DNA of 64,000 nt from Psychromonas sp. CNPT3 (GCF_000153405.2 NC_020802.1:639883-703882); one strand, 5' to 3'; counted from the first letter of the stretch, positions 45,156-56,098 are shown. The notes: generated by a model from the letters alone, not told the origin. Numbers and translations are program-made.

Positions 45156-46268
45156 TTAAAGCATTGAAGCGGGTGCTTGATATTCAAGATCATGTGCTTC
45201 TGCTACTTCTAAAAGGGTGATCTTTCCCTGATAAACATTAAGACCATTAAGTAAATGTTTATCTTGTTTAAAGGCTTCTTTGTAGCCTAAATTAGCAAGT
45301 TTTAACACATAAGGTAAGGTGACATTATTAAGCGCTTGTGTGGCAGTACGCGCAACAGCCCCTGGCATGTTAGCAACACAATAATGCACAACGTCATCCA
45401 CTATATAAATTGGATCTTCATGCGTTGTTGCGTGTGATGTGGCAAAACATCCGCCTTGGTCGATAGCAACATCAACAATAGCAGAGCCTTTTTTCATGTC
45501 TTTTATCATCTCTTTAGAGACGAGTTTAGGGGCTGCTGCTCCCGGCACTAAGACGGCACCAATAACAAGATCTGCATCAATAAGGTGGTTTTTTAAGGCT
45601 TCTTTAGTAGAATAAACCGTGCGAATTCGGCCGTGGAACAATTCATCGATATGGCGCAGTGTCGCAATTTTCTTATCTAAAATTACCACATCAGCCCCGA
45701 GTCCGATTGCCATCTGCGCCGCATTTTGACCCACAATACCCGCGCCAATGATCACGACTTTAGCAGGCTCAACACCGGCAACGCCTCCAAGTAGCAAGCC
45801 TGAACCACCATTTGATTTTTGTAGTGCAAATGCGCCAGCTTGAATAGACATGCGTCCAGCAACTTCTGACATTGGGACTAATAAGGGTAATTGCCCTGCA
45901 TCATCACTGACCGTTTCATAGGCGATACAAATTGCACCACTTTTGATGAGTGCTTTAGTTTGTTTTAAATCAGGGGCTAAATGTAAATAGGTAAATAAGA
46001 TTTGTCCGGGGCGTAACATTGCACATTCATTTGCTTGGGGCTCTTTGACTTTTACGATCATTTCACTTTTAGCGAAAATATCGGGTGCATTGTCTAATAT
46101 CTCTGCGCCAATATTGGTGTAATCGCTATCACTAAAACCGATCCCCATTCCCGCATCTTTTTGTACATAAACATGATGCCCGTGACTTATGAGTTCTGCG
46201 ACACTTGAGGGTGTTAATCCCACACGAAATTCATTGTTTTTTATCTCTTTAGGTATACCTATATACAT
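45156..46268 (-). CDS. ald: Alanine dehydrogenase
   Basis: This 370-residue enzyme starts 'MYIGIPKEIKNNEFRVGLTP', with the pyruvate-binding Lys/Arg region 'VKVKEPQ' (about 73), catalytic His in 'LHLAPD' (about 96), NAD-binding 'VIIGAGIVGQNAAQMAIGLGADV' and 'GGCFATSHATTHEDP'. It interconverts alanine and pyruvate with NADH. The length matches the family. It is monocistronic, convergent with the HD gene and divergent from oligopeptidase B. Confidence 0.96.
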   Translation of the reverse strand: MYIGIPKEIKNNEFRVGLTPSSVAELISHGHHVYVQKDAGMGIGFSDSDYTNIGAEILDNAPDIFAKSEMIVKVKEPQANECAMLRPGQILFTYLHLAPDLKQTKALIKSGAICIAYETVSDDAGQLPLLVPMSEVAGRMSIQAGAFALQKSNGGSGLLLGGVAGVEPAKVVIIGAGIVGQNAAQMAIGLGADVVILDKKIATLRHIDELFHGRIRTVYSTKEALKNHLIDADLVIGAVLVPGAAAPKLVSKEMIKDMKKGSAIVDVAIDQGGCFATSHATTHEDPIYIVDDVVHYCVANMPGAVARTATQALNNVTLPYVLKLANLGYKEAFKQDKHLLNGLNVYQGKITLLEVAEAHDLEYQAPASML

Positions 46269-46537
46269 ATAAACTCCTATAAAATCGTTGACTTATTTTA
46301 TGTAAAATAAGATTTCACAGAATAGGGGGGGCTTTTAATACAGTCAAAAAAATAAAGATAAAAAGGTTAGCAAACGCACAGTTATTGGTCTTTATTTTTA
46401 TTAAAAGAGTCACTGCGCAACATAAAAAAATATAAACTTATTTATTGTGTGGGTATTGGTTGCGTTGATCCGCGTTATTATTGGCAAAATGAAAAAGATG
46501 CTACCATGTGTTTATTATTTTTTAATGAGTTTTTAAT

Positions 46538-48589
46538 ATGAAGAAAATAGCAGCGCCGATAGCTAAGAAAAAATCGTACCAGCATCAATGTCATGAGCAT
46601 ATTCGCCAAGATGATTATTTCTGGCTACGTGATGATGATCGTGAAGATAAAGAAATTATTGCGCATCTTAATGCAGAAAATGCCTATACCAAAGAGCAAA
46701 TGCAACCGCTACAAACATTACAAGATGAGTTATATCATGAAATGGTCGCGCGCGAGGAGCCTATGCTTGAATCGGTTCCTTACTACAAGAAAGGTTTTTG
46801 GTATATATCTCGCTTTGATGAAGGTAAAGATCAGAGTGTTTATTGCCGCCGAAAAGGTTCAATGGACGCGGTAGAGGAAGTCTTCTTAGATTGTAATGAA
46901 CGTGCACACGGACATGAATTTTATGAACTCGGTGATTTAACGTTATCGCCGAATTCAATGCTAATGGCGTACTCGGAAGATACGCTCAGTCGCAGGCAAT
47001 ACACTTTGCGTTTTAAAAACTTGCAAACAGGTGAGGCGTTAAGTGATGTCATTGAAAACATATCGAGTGTGGTTTGGGCCAATGATAATGAAACTATTTT
47101 TTATGTAAAAAAGCATGAAAAAACATTGTTGCCTTATCGTGTTTATCGTCATAAATTAGGTGACGATGTAAAAAATGATGTGCTTGTTTATGAAGAAAAA
47201 GATGATACTTTTTATGTCAATATTTATAAAACACGCTCTGAGCAATATATCGTTATCTGTATTGATAGTACGCAGACATCCGAGTGCTTGTTACTCGATG
47301 CAAATAATAGTACGGGTAAGTTTTCGACTTTTTTAGCGCGCACCCGAGATCATGAATATAGTATTGATCACTTTCAAAATAAATTTTATGTCCGCACTAA
47401 TATTAGCGGTAAAAACTTTGCATTAAAAAGCACCCAAAATGCTCTCAATAAAGACACCTCATCATGGGACACTTTAATTGAGGCGCGTGAAGATGTGCTA
47501 CTTGAAGGTTATGAATTAATGCAGGAGTGGTTGATTGTTGAAGAGCGTAAAGATGGCTTGCCATCACTGCGTCAAATACATCACAAAAGTGGCGAGTCAA
47601 AAACATTAGCGTTTAAAGATCCGACCTATACGGTATTTAGTCATTATAATCCAGATGCAAATAGTACTAAGTTTCGTTACCAATACACCTCATTTACAAC
47701 GCCCTCTACTGTATATGAATTAGACTTAAATACGGGCGAAACTATCTTATTAAAGCAAAGTAAAGTCATGGGCGATTTTAACGCCGCGGATTTACAGAGT
47801 GAACGCGTTTGGGTTACAGCGCGTGATGGAAAAAAAGTACCGGTGTCATTGGTGTATCGTAAATCATTATTTGATCATAAGAATCCTATCTTGATATACG
47901 CATATGGCTCATACGGTTACAGTTTAGATATTGGTTTTAGCTCTGAGAATTTAAGTTTGCTCGACAGAGGTTTTGTGTACGCTGTTGCGCATATTCGTGG
48001 TGGAGAAGAGCTAGGCAGACACTGGTATGAAGACGGTAAGTTACTTAACAAGCAAAACACCTTTAATGATTTTGTAGATGTCTCAAAAGCATTGGTTGAG
48101 CTAGGTTATGCACATAAAGATCGCGTTTTTGCCATGGGGGGAAGTGCGGGCGGGCTCTTAATGGGCGCTGTCATCAATCAGGCCCCTGAGATATATAAAG
48201 GTGTGGTGGCTGCTGTGCCTTTTGTTGATGTACTTTCAACGATGCTTGATGCCTCAATCCCATTAACGACGGGAGAGTACGATGAATGGGGCGATCCTAA
48301 TGAGAAACAATACTATGACTATATGCTTCAATATAGTCCGTATGATCAAGTAAAAGCACAAGATTACCCGCATCTATTGGTGACAACGGGCTTACATGAT
48401 TCTCAAGTACAGTATTGGGAGCCTGCTAAGTGGGTCGCTAAATTACGTGAATTAAAAACCGACAATAATCAGTTATTATTGTATACCGATATGGAAGCCG
48501 GTCATGGTGGGAAATCGGGACGTTTTAAACATTTAGAAGATACCGCACGCGAATTCTCGTTTTTAATTAATTTAAGTAAAAACGCATAA
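46538..48589 (+). CDS. ptrB: Oligopeptidase B (S9A serine peptidase)
   Basis: This 683-residue peptidase has an N-terminal seven-blade beta-propeller, and a C-terminal alpha/beta hydrolase domain. Catalytic residues: Ser in 'AMGGSAGGLLMGAV' (about 532), Asp in 'TTGLHDSQVQYWEP' and His in 'DMEAGHGGKSGR'. The propeller gates access so only short peptides enter; cleavage is after Arg/Lys in oligopeptidase B. 'EYDEWGDPNE' is a family word. A terminator follows. Confidence 0.95.
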   Translation: MKKIAAPIAKKKSYQHQCHEHIRQDDYFWLRDDDREDKEIIAHLNAENAYTKEQMQPLQTLQDELYHEMVAREEPMLESVPYYKKGFWYISRFDEGKDQSVYCRRKGSMDAVEEVFLDCNERAHGHEFYELGDLTLSPNSMLMAYSEDTLSRRQYTLRFKNLQTGEALSDVIENISSVVWANDNETIFYVKKHEKTLLPYRVYRHKLGDDVKNDVLVYEEKDDTFYVNIYKTRSEQYIVICIDSTQTSECLLLDANNSTGKFSTFLARTRDHEYSIDHFQNKFYVRTNISGKNFALKSTQNALNKDTSSWDTLIEAREDVLLEGYELMQEWLIVEERKDGLPSLRQIHHKSGESKTLAFKDPTYTVFSHYNPDANSTKFRYQYTSFTTPSTVYELDLNTGETILLKQSKVMGDFNAADLQSERVWVTARDGKKVPVSLVYRKSLFDHKNPILIYAYGSYGYSLDIGFSSENLSLLDRGFVYAVAHIRGGEELGRHWYEDGKLLNKQNTFNDFVDVSKALVELGYAHKDRVFAMGGSAGGLLMGAVINQAPEIYKGVVAAVPFVDVLSTMLDASIPLTTGEYDEWGDPNEKQYYDYMLQYSPYDQVKAQDYPHLLVTTGLHDSQVQYWEPAKWVAKLRELKTDNNQLLLYTDMEAGHGGKSGRFKHLEDTAREFSFLINLSKNA

Positions 48590-48605
48590 AACACGGTGTT
48601 TTTTT

Positions 48606-48650
48606 AAAAAGCTAACGAGCGCCTAGTGGTCGCTTCGTTAGCTTTTTTTT
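48606..48650 (+). terminator. Terminator of oligopeptidase B gene
   Basis: AAAAAGCTAACGAGCG and CGCTTCGTTAGCTTTTT pair with one bulge and end in T8. Confidence 0.88.
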
Positions 48651-48798
48651 TACCCTTTTTATTTGTATATAACTTTTTCATATAAGGGATAACGTTTAAT
48701 ACTTATTCATCCTGTCATTTTATGTTTAATATTCGCACTTATTATGGAATAGCACGTTTTGATGCACCTCCGTCGTCAACATATAAATAGGAATAGAT

Positions 48799-50175
48799 AT
48801 GGTATTAATGATCAACTTGGCGATATTTTTCGCACTTCTCTTCATAACGTATACTCAGCAACGACAACAAAAGCCCTTGTCACGTTTAGTTTTGATTGGT
48901 TTGATTTTAGGTAGCCTATTTGGTCTTGCTTTACAGTTTGTATATGCAGATCAAAAAGAGCTGATAGCTGAAACATTGCAGTGGACTAATATCGTTGGCA
49001 GTGGTTACGTCAGTTTATTAAAAATGATCATTATGCCATTGATATTTGTATCGATGTTTTCAGCGGTCGTTAAACTCGATAAATCAGGATCGCTAGGAAA
49101 AATTAGTGTTCTTACTATTTCAATTTTACTCTTTACAACGATGATAGCAGCCGTTGTGGGCATTATGGTTGCACAAGGTTTTGGTTTGACGGCAGCCGGA
49201 TTAACGGAAGGCTCAAGAGAGGTTGCAAAAGCATTATCATTACCTGCTCGCCTTGAAACCGTGAGTGCATTAACTATCCCAGATATGTTACTGAGTTTCA
49301 TCCCTAAAAATCCTTTCTTAGATTTAACGGGTGCGCGCTCTACCTCTATCATTGCCATTGTTATTTTTGCAATATTATTAGGTGTATCGGCACGTAAAGT
49401 AAGCTTAGAAAATGAAAAGCTTGCTGGCCCTATTATTCTTTTTGCAGATGCGATCCAATCTATTGTTATGCGTTTGGTTAAAATGATCATGGCGTTAACG
49501 CCTTATGGTATTTTAGCGCTACTTACTAAAGTGGTTGCGACATCTAACGGTGGGGATATTTTAAATCTATTTGGTTTTATTGTGGCGTCGTATGTTGCCA
49601 TCTTATTAATGTTTGTCGTACATGGTTTATTGGTGTCTGTCTTCGGTATTAATCCAATGCAGTTTTTCAAGAATATTTGGCCTGTATTAACATTTGCGTT
49701 TAGTTCGCGTAGTAGTGCAGCGACGATCCCACTTAATGTTGAAACACAAATTAATAAATTAGGCGTATCACCTGCTATTGCAAATCTATCGGCGACCTTT
49801 GGCGCAACGATAGGTCAAAATGGTTGTGCGGGTATTTACCCTGCCATGCTTGCGGTAATGGTTGCACCTATGATGGGGATCCCAATTGATTTTAACTTTA
49901 TAGTTTCACTTATTGCGATTGTAACCGTCAGCTCGTTTGGTATTGCAGGTATCGGTGGTGGTGCTACTTTTGCTGCATTAATAGTCTTACCATCAATGGG
50001 ATTACCCGTGACCATAGTTGCCTTACTTATTTCTATTGAGCCGTTAATTGATATGGCAAGAACCGCGTTAAATGTGAGTGGTGCAATGACGGCCGGCATT
50101 CTTACGCAACGTATATTAGGTAAAAAAGAGAAAGTATCTCAAGAGGCTATTGAGAATGTAAAATGTGAAATCTGA
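48799..50175 (+). CDS. tcyP: L-cystine transporter TcyP (DAACS family)
   Basis: This 458-residue protein has about nine hydrophobic segments and two re-entrant loops of the dicarboxylate/amino acid:cation symporter fold: 'SSRSSAATIPLNVE' (HP1, serine-rich) and 'GIAGIGGGATFAALIVLPSMGLP' (HP2). The pattern 'NGCAGIYPAMLAVMVAPMMGI' and the length fit YdjN/TcyP, which imports cystine, rather than GltP. In E. coli it is in the CysB regulon. It may supply sulfur to the desulfurases in this window (inference). Confidence 0.9.
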   Translation: MVLMINLAIFFALLFITYTQQRQQKPLSRLVLIGLILGSLFGLALQFVYADQKELIAETLQWTNIVGSGYVSLLKMIIMPLIFVSMFSAVVKLDKSGSLGKISVLTISILLFTTMIAAVVGIMVAQGFGLTAAGLTEGSREVAKALSLPARLETVSALTIPDMLLSFIPKNPFLDLTGARSTSIIAIVIFAILLGVSARKVSLENEKLAGPIILFADAIQSIVMRLVKMIMALTPYGILALLTKVVATSNGGDILNLFGFIVASYVAILLMFVVHGLLVSVFGINPMQFFKNIWPVLTFAFSSRSSAATIPLNVETQINKLGVSPAIANLSATFGATIGQNGCAGIYPAMLAVMVAPMMGIPIDFNFIVSLIAIVTVSSFGIAGIGGGATFAALIVLPSMGLPVTIVALLISIEPLIDMARTALNVSGAMTAGILTQRILGKKEKVSQEAIENVKCEI

Positions 50176-50203
50176 TCGATAACGCATTTTAAAAAGTTAC
50201 CCT

Positions 50204-50250
50204 AAAGGCTAATGAAGTGTTGTAACTGACACTTCGTTAGCTTTTTTTTT
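50204..50250 (+). terminator. Terminator of tcyP
   Basis: GCTAATGAAGTG pairs with CACTTCGTTAGC (one G-T pair) and ends in a T9 run. It shares the 'GCTAACGA/TCGTTAGC' core with the oligopeptidase B terminator. Confidence 0.88.
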
Positions 50251-50280
50251 ATGATATCCCTGATACTTATTTCCTTATTT

Positions 50281-50335
50281 TTATTTTATGCCTAGAAGCT
50301 AAGTCCAAAATACTTTATCAAGCATTCGCTATCTT
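50281..50335 (+). repeat. Intergenic repeat copy C (partial)
   Basis: 'TTTTATGCCTAGAAGCTAAG' followed by 'AATACTTTATCAAGCATTCGCTAT' matches blocks of copies B and D, but the blocks are in reversed order, so it is a rearranged or partial copy. Confidence 0.55.
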
Positions 50336-50720
50336 TACTTTTATAACGGCTACTCAACACTATGCAGCGTGATTTAATCGCGTATTAGGGGATCTTATTA
50401 TGATTAAAGGGGATAAGTATTAGCAAAGGTCACCTTTATGGGTCAGATAGCCGGCTGAGCATCAATAGTTAGCGGGGGTCTTGTATGCTTAAAGAATATA
50501 TTTGGAAAGGCTGAAAAAGAGAATGTGATTGTTACACAATTTGATAACTTTAATAAAATTATAGATTTATTGAATATCAATGGGCGTAGCGTCAGGGTGT
50601 AAGTGTCTTTTTATTGATATTTAGCTGCTGGATATAAAATTTAGCCTGGGGTATTACGGATGGGGTTTAAAAAAGAATATAAACACTAAGTTGTGTTTAT
50701 ATTCTTTTCATTATAACAAG

Positions 50721-51179
50721 TTAAGCATCGGCACGAGGTGCGCGCTCATTTGCTTCTCTTACTTTTAATGAACGTTCTTGGAACTCTTGTTCATTTAATG
50801 CATTAATGGCATTAAGTGCATCTTTTTCTGGCATCTCAACAAATCCAAAGCCACGGCGTTTCCCCGTGTGCTTATCTTTCATTAAACGCACTGATAGCAC
50901 TTTCCCGTGTTCGGAGAAAAGCGTTCTTATCGCAATTTCATTTGCACGGTAAGGTAGGTTACCAACATAAAGCGTAATGGTATCAAAATCTACTTCCGCA
51001 TCTTCATGCTCTGTATCTTTTGTTTTAGTTGAACCCATAAATTGAATAATTAAACCACTGCAAAGCGCGCCGATGGCAAATAATAATGCGCCATCAAGTG
51101 GATTTTCTAATAGAGAAATAACGATATAACCTAAAATCGCAACTGCGATCGAGAGCAACACTGATGTGTTTGATTTCAT
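50721..51179 (-). CDS. Membrane-anchored RNA-recognition-motif protein
   Basis: This 152-residue protein has two N-terminal hydrophobic segments (about 7-24 and 28-48), an acidic linker, then one RRM: RNP2 'LYVGNLPY' (about 70-77) and RNP1 'RRGFGFVEM' (about 108-116). The RRM is like the cyanobacterial and marine gammaproteobacterial Rbp proteins, some cold-induced. The membrane anchor is unusual and would place RNA binding at the inner membrane. It is single and divergent from lepA. Confidence 0.85.
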   Translation of the reverse strand: MKSNTSVLLSIAVAILGYIVISLLENPLDGALLFAIGALCSGLIIQFMGSTKTKDTEHEDAEVDFDTITLYVGNLPYRANEIAIRTLFSEHGKVLSVRLMKDKHTGKRRGFGFVEMPEKDALNAINALNEQEFQERSLKVREANERAPRADA

Positions 51180-51593
51180 AATAAAATAACCTCAAAGATA
51201 AGATAAAATAATGGAAAAATCTTTTTTCGGTGCTTTTGGCCTATGCCATAAATCATCCCTAAAAAAGCAAACGTATTGTAAGCTAAATTTTAAGATCTAG
51301 TTAATCTCTTTCATAAAAAAAGAATATACATCATAAAGTATATTTTTATTTGTGAAACAGAGCACGCTAAATGCGCTTTATTAATGAACAATGATAGTCT
51401 GTTTTGTCGACTTTGTGTTTTTTTAAAAGAGATAAAATGGCGACGAGTTAGTGACTTTAAAGATAGCGATCGGCCTATAAATTGGGTAGAATGCATGCTC
51501 AATAATATACCCAAGCTTCTTGCTGGCTCTTTGCTCCTTAGGTGGTTTCGGTATAATTTATCGTTTCTGTATCTATAAGGTATTAACCGCTTA
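51180..51593. other. Divergent gap between the RRM gene and lepA
   Basis: It carries promoters for both genes and no supported gene. A 64-codon frame (51384-51578) ends 15 bases before lepA; it lacks a ribosome-binding site and is not like known leaders. The long 5' leader of the RRM gene could carry cold-shock-type structure, not assessed. Confidence 0.5.
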
Positions 51594-53390
51594 ATGAAAA
51601 ATATTCGTAACTTCTCTATTATCGCTCATATCGACCATGGTAAATCCACTCTTTCAGATCGTTTAATCAGCACTTGTGGTGGTTTAAGTGATCGTGAAAT
51701 GGAAGCGCAAGTCTTAGATTCAATGGATATTGAGCGTGAGCGTGGCATCACTATCAAAGCGCAAAGTGTTACTTTAGATTATAAAGCTAACGATGGTGAA
51801 ACCTATCAACTTAACTTTATAGATACACCTGGGCATGTTGACTTTTCTTATGAAGTATCACGATCTCTGGCCGCTTGTGAAGGTGCGTTATTAGTTGTTG
51901 ATGCAGGCCAAGGTGTCGAGGCGCAAACATTAGCTAACTGTTATACCGCCTTAGAAATGGACCTTGAGGTTGTTGCTATTTTAAACAAAATAGATTTGCC
52001 GGCAGCTGATCCTGAGCGTGTTGCTGAAGAAATCGAAGATATTATTGGTATTGATGCGACAGATGCGGTGCGTTGCTCTGCTAAAACAGGTCTTGGTATC
52101 GATTTGGTTTTAGAAGAGATTGTGCGCTCTATTCCACCACCTAAAGGCGATGTTGATGCGCCTTTACAAGCGTTGATCATTGATTCTTGGTTTGATAGTT
52201 ATCAAGGTGTTGTCTCGTTAGTTCGTATTAAAAATGGTCAAATTAAAGTCGGCGATAAAATGCAAGTTATGTCGACAGGTGGGGTGCATCAAGTTCATAA
52301 AGTGGGCCATTTTACGCCAAAACAAGTTGAAACCGGTATTTTAAAAGCAGGCGAAGTTGGCTATGTGATTGCCGGCATTAAAGAAATATTAGGCGCGCCA
52401 GTGGGCGATACCTTAACGTTGATGAAAAATCCTGCATCAGAAGCATTAAAAGGATTTAAACGCGTTAAACCACAAGTTTATGCCGGTCTTTTCCCGGTAA
52501 GCTCTGATGATTATGAGAATTTTAGAGATGCATTGACTAAGTTGAGTATCAATGATGCGTCACTTTTTTATGAGCCTGAAAATTCAACGGCTTTAGGCTT
52601 TGGTTTCCGTTGTGGCTTCTTAGGCATGCTACATATGGAGATCATTCAGGAACGTTTAGAGCGTGAATATGATTTAAACTTAATAACGACAGCGCCAACC
52701 GTGGTTTATGAAGTTGAAACGAATGATGGCAAAGTGCAATATGTGGATAGCCCCGCTAAATTACCTGCGGTGAATGACATCCATGAAATCCGTGAGCCGA
52801 TAGCTGAGTGTAATATTTTAGTGCCTCAAGAGTACTTAGGTAATGTTATCACCTTATGTATTGGTAAGCGTGGCGTGCAAACGAATATGATTTATCACGG
52901 GAAACAAGTGGCATTAACTTACCATATTCCAATGGGTGAAGTGGTCATGGACTTTTTTGACCGTTTAAAATCAACCAGTCGTGGCTACGCATCTCTCGAA
53001 TATAATTTTGTGAAATTTCAATTGGCGGATATGGTACGTGTTGATGTGCTTATCAATGGCGATCGTGTTGACGCTTTAGCCTTGATCACGCACAGAGAAA
53101 ATTCTGAAAATTATGGCCGTCAATTAGTGGATAAAATGAAAGAATTGATCCCAAGACAGATGTTTGATATTGCGATCCAAGCCGCTATCGGCGTTAAAGT
53201 TATTGCGCGTACAACAGTGCGTCAGTTACGTAAAAACGTATTGGCTAAATGTTACGGTGGCGATATATCACGTAAGAAAAAGCTGCTTAAAAAACAAAAA
53301 GATGGTAAGAAACGTATGAAATCGATTGGTAATGTAGATATCCCTCAAGAAGCGTTTTTAGCCGTATTACATATCGGAAAAGACAAATAA
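51594..53390 (+). CDS. lepA: Elongation factor 4 (LepA)
   Basis: This 598-residue translational GTPase has the G1 motif '[10 protein letters not shown]', 'DTPGHVDF' (G3), '[11 protein letters not shown]' (G4), domain II, and the LepA-specific C-terminal domain from about 490 ('[13 protein letters not shown]'). LepA acts on the ribosome during stalled or early elongation. It begins the conserved lepA-lepB-rnc-era-recO-pdxJ series. A hairpin (53423-53459) separates it from lepB. Confidence 0.98.
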   Translation: MKNIRNFSIIAHIDHGKSTLSDRLISTCGGLSDREMEAQVLDSMDIERERGITIKAQSVTLDYKANDGETYQLNFIDTPGHVDFSYEVSRSLAACEGALLVVDAGQGVEAQTLANCYTALEMDLEVVAILNKIDLPAADPERVAEEIEDIIGIDATDAVRCSAKTGLGIDLVLEEIVRSIPPPKGDVDAPLQALIIDSWFDSYQGVVSLVRIKNGQIKVGDKMQVMSTGGVHQVHKVGHFTPKQVETGILKAGEVGYVIAGIKEILGAPVGDTLTLMKNPASEALKGFKRVKPQVYAGLFPVSSDDYENFRDALTKLSINDASLFYEPENSTALGFGFRCGFLGMLHMEIIQERLEREYDLNLITTAPTVVYEVETNDGKVQYVDSPAKLPAVNDIHEIREPIAECNILVPQEYLGNVITLCIGKRGVQTNMIYHGKQVALTYHIPMGEVVMDFFDRLKSTSRGYASLEYNFVKFQLADMVRVDVLINGDRVDALALITHRENSENYGRQLVDKMKELIPRQMFDIAIQAAIGVKVIARTTVRQLRKNVLAKCYGGDISRKKKLLKKQKDGKKRMKSIGNVDIPQEAFLAVLHIGKDK

Positions 53391-53422
53391 TCCTACATTA
53401 TTAAGGGATGTTTTGACTGCAT

Positions 53423-53459
53423 AAAATGCGTTGATGATAGTTCAACGCATTTTGTTTTT
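53423..53459 (+). terminator. Hairpin between lepA and lepB
   Basis: A perfect 12-bp stem (AAAATGCGTTGA / TCAACGCATTTT) with a 7-base loop is followed by GTTTTT. It may attenuate read-through into lepB. Confidence 0.8.
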
Positions 53460-53477
53460 AAATGCTAAGGAATTAAT

Positions 53478-54398
53478 ATGGCGAATACATTTGCATTAAT
53501 ATTAGTAATTATCACTCTGCTTACCGGCATTATTTGGGTGATTGATAAATTAAAATGGGGACCTGCTCGAAAAAAAGCCCGTTTAATGGCGCAGCAACAA
53601 GCAACGGTTGAGCTCGATGAAGAAGTTTTAGCCAGTATCGCACCTGAAAACATACTGATTGAAAATGCGCGTTCACTTTTCCCTGTGATAGCGTGTGTTT
53701 TTATCTTGCGCTCGTTTTTATATGAACCTTTTCAAATACCGTCAGGCTCTATGATGCCGACGTTATTGATCGGAGATTTTATTCTGGTTGAAAAGTTTTC
53801 TTATGGTGTTAAAGAGCCTATTTGGCAAAATAAATTGATCTCTGTTGGTGAACCAAAACGCGGTGACGTCACTGTTTTTAAATACCCTGAAGATCCGCGT
53901 GTTGACTTTATCAAGCGTGTTGTGGGTTTGCCTGGCGATAAAATAGTTTATAAAGATAAGCAACTTTATATTATAGAAGCTTGTGATAGTGGTGATTGTG
54001 GTATTTATAAAGCGCTGGATATGCAATATATCGGTGATGAAAAATACCAAGATGAAGAAGTGACGATGCAAAAGTATAGCGAAATCTTAGGCAGTGTAGC
54101 GCATAAGATATTGGTAAACCCGTATCGTCGCGATCAAGTCGCTTATTATTATCAACAAGAAGATGTAAAAACATATGCTTACGAGTGGATAGTGCCAAAA
54201 GGGCATTATTTTATGATGGGAGATAACCGTGATAACAGTAAAGACAGCCGTTATTGGGGATTTGTTCCAGAGAAAAACTTAGTGGGTAAAGCGGTAGCAA
54301 TTTGGATCAGTTTTGAATTTTATCGTGATCCTAATGGCGTGTTACCGACATGGATACCAAGTGGTGTTCGTTTCAACCGGATCGGTGGAATTAAATAA
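53478..54398 (+). CDS. lepB: Signal peptidase I
   Basis: This 306-residue protein has a first membrane segment (residues 3-22), cytoplasmic segment, second segment (about 65-85), then the catalytic Ser in 'IPSGSMMPTLLIGD' (about 92), the Lys in 'DFIKRVVGLPGD' (about 150) and the 'GDNRDNSKDSRYWGFVP' box. It cleaves signal peptides on the periplasmic side. It abuts rnc directly. Confidence 0.97.
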   Translation: MANTFALILVIITLLTGIIWVIDKLKWGPARKKARLMAQQQATVELDEEVLASIAPENILIENARSLFPVIACVFILRSFLYEPFQIPSGSMMPTLLIGDFILVEKFSYGVKEPIWQNKLISVGEPKRGDVTVFKYPEDPRVDFIKRVVGLPGDKIVYKDKQLYIIEACDSGDCGIYKALDMQYIGDEKYQDEEVTMQKYSEILGSVAHKILVNPYRRDQVAYYYQQEDVKTYAYEWIVPKGHYFMMGDNRDNSKDSRYWGFVPEKNLVGKAVAIWISFEFYRDPNGVLPTWIPSGVRFNRIGGIK

Positions 54399-55094
54399 AT
54401 GAGTAATAAAATGAAAGAAACAGAACTGAAGCGTTTAGAAAGACGGATCGGTTATAAATTTAATAATTTTGCATTATTGAAACAAGCGCTTACACACCGA
54501 AGTGCACTGGGTGCACATAATGAACGTTTAGAGTTCTTAGGCGATTCTATTTTAAGCTTCGTGATCTCTACTGATTTATATCTACGTTTCCCTAAAGTGA
54601 ATGAAGGTGACTTAAGTCGCATGCGTGCAACGTTAGTGTGTGGAAAAATGTTAGCTGAAATAGGACGTGAGTTTGAACTTGGTGACTCCTTGATTTTAGG
54701 CCCTGGCGAATTAAAAAGTGGTGGCTTTCGTCGCGACTCTATTATTGCTGATGGTGTTGAATCTATTATTGGTGCTGTCTTTTTAGATTCAGATATCAAT
54801 AGTGTAGATCGTTTGGTACTGGCGTGGTTTAACAGTCGTTTAACGACGATTGAGCCGGGCATAGGACAAAAAGATCCTAAAACACGTTTACAAGAGCATT
54901 TACAATCACGTAAGCAAGGCTTACCTTTGTATGAAGTGCTAGAAATTCGTGGTGAAGCGCATAACCAGCGTTTTACAATGAGTTGTATTATAGATGGAAT
55001 AGAAGCTGTGCAGGGACAAGGTACTAGTCGTCGTAAAGCAGAGCAAATTGCGGCTGAAAAAATGTTAGTTGCATTATTAGGAAATAAAGTATGA
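54399..55094 (+). CDS. rnc: Ribonuclease III
   Basis: This 231-residue enzyme has the signature '[12 protein letters not shown]' with the catalytic Glu/Asp (about 41-45), a second acidic site '[13 protein letters not shown]', and the C-terminal double-stranded RNA-binding domain ('[18 protein letters not shown]'). It processes rRNA and structured mRNA. Its stop overlaps the era ATG by 4 bases. Confidence 0.97.
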   Translation: MSNKMKETELKRLERRIGYKFNNFALLKQALTHRSALGAHNERLEFLGDSILSFVISTDLYLRFPKVNEGDLSRMRATLVCGKMLAEIGREFELGDSLILGPGELKSGGFRRDSIIADGVESIIGAVFLDSDINSVDRLVLAWFNSRLTTIEPGIGQKDPKTRLQEHLQSRKQGLPLYEVLEIRGEAHNQRFTMSCIIDGIEAVQGQGTSRRKAEQIAAEKMLVALLGNKV

Positions 55095-55993
55095 CTCATA
55101 AATGTGGCTTAGTAGCGATAGTTGGCCGTCCAAATGTTGGAAAATCAACACTTATCAATGCCTTATTAGGGCAAAAAGTAAGTATTACTTCACGTAAAGC
55201 ACAAACGACACGGCATCGTATTTTAGGTATTGATACGCAGGGTGAATATCAAACTATTTTTGTTGATACACCCGGATTACATGTTGAAGAAAAACGTGCT
55301 ATTAACCGTTTAATGAACAGAGCAGCATCAAGCTCTATTAATGATGTAGAAATGGTTATCTTTGTGGTTGAAGGTACGCATTGGAATGAAGATGATGAGA
55401 TGGTGTTAAGTAAATTTAAATACTTAACATGTCCAGTTGTCTTAGCGATAAATAAAATTGATAATGTAGAAGATAAAGAGTTACTTCTTCCGCATTTACA
55501 AGAACTTGGCGAGCGTTATAACTTTAAACATATCTTGCCAATGTCTGCGAAAAAAGGCGATAACATAGAAAAAATCAGGCAGTGGGCGCAAGAAGCGTTA
55601 CCTGAGTCTGAATTTTATTTCCCAGAAGACTATATCACCGATCGTTCTTCTCGCTTTATGGCATCTGAAATAGTCCGTGAAAAACTCATGCGCTTTTTAG
55701 GGGATGAATTACCGTATTCAGTGACCGTTGAAATTGAACAATTTAAGCAACAAGCGAATGGCCTGTTGCATATTAATGCGTTAATTTTAGTGGAGCGTGA
55801 AGGTCAAAAACGCATGGTTATCGGTAACAAAGGTGAAAAAATAAAAGCTATCAGTACGCAAGCAAGACTTGATATGGAAGCCTTATTTGATGCAAAAGTG
55901 TATTTAGAGGTGTGGGTAAAAGTGAAATCAGGTTGGGCTGATGATCTGCGCGCATTACACAGTCTTGGTTACGGTGATGATTATAAACAGTAA
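55091..55993 (+). CDS. era: GTPase Era
   Basis: This 300-residue protein has the P-loop '[10 protein letters not shown]', 'DTPGLH' and 'NKIDNV' motifs plus the C-terminal KH domain ('[21 protein letters not shown]'). It assists 30S maturation and cell-cycle progression. Rnc and Era are translationally coupled, as is usual. Confidence 0.97.
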   Translation: MTHKCGLVAIVGRPNVGKSTLINALLGQKVSITSRKAQTTRHRILGIDTQGEYQTIFVDTPGLHVEEKRAINRLMNRAASSSINDVEMVIFVVEGTHWNEDDEMVLSKFKYLTCPVVLAINKIDNVEDKELLLPHLQELGERYNFKHILPMSAKKGDNIEKIRQWAQEALPESEFYFPEDYITDRSSRFMASEIVREKLMRFLGDELPYSVTVEIEQFKQQANGLLHINALILVEREGQKRMVIGNKGEKIKAISTQARLDMEALFDAKVYLEVWVKVKSGWADDLRALHSLGYGDDYKQ

Positions 55994-56098
55994 TTAAATA
56001 CTATGGCGGAGAGTCCTCGGCTCTTTTAGTGGATGACTCTTCGCTACATTTTAATAAAATCGTTTATCTCTTCATTTTTAAAATAGAGGAATTAAATT

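Larger units (their letters stand above)
50176..50720. other. Intergenic region with terminator and repeat copy C
   Basis: About 545 bases with no gene. The tcyP terminator and repeat copy C lie in the first 160 bases; the rest shows nothing recognisable. Confidence 0.5.

Noticed and set aside
51384-51578. 64-codon frame just before lepA, possible leader peptide
   Set aside because: No start signal, no run of regulatory codons or attenuator structure seen.
54452-55099. 215-codon reverse frame inside rnc
   Set aside because: It is a shadow of rnc, which has full RNase III motifs.
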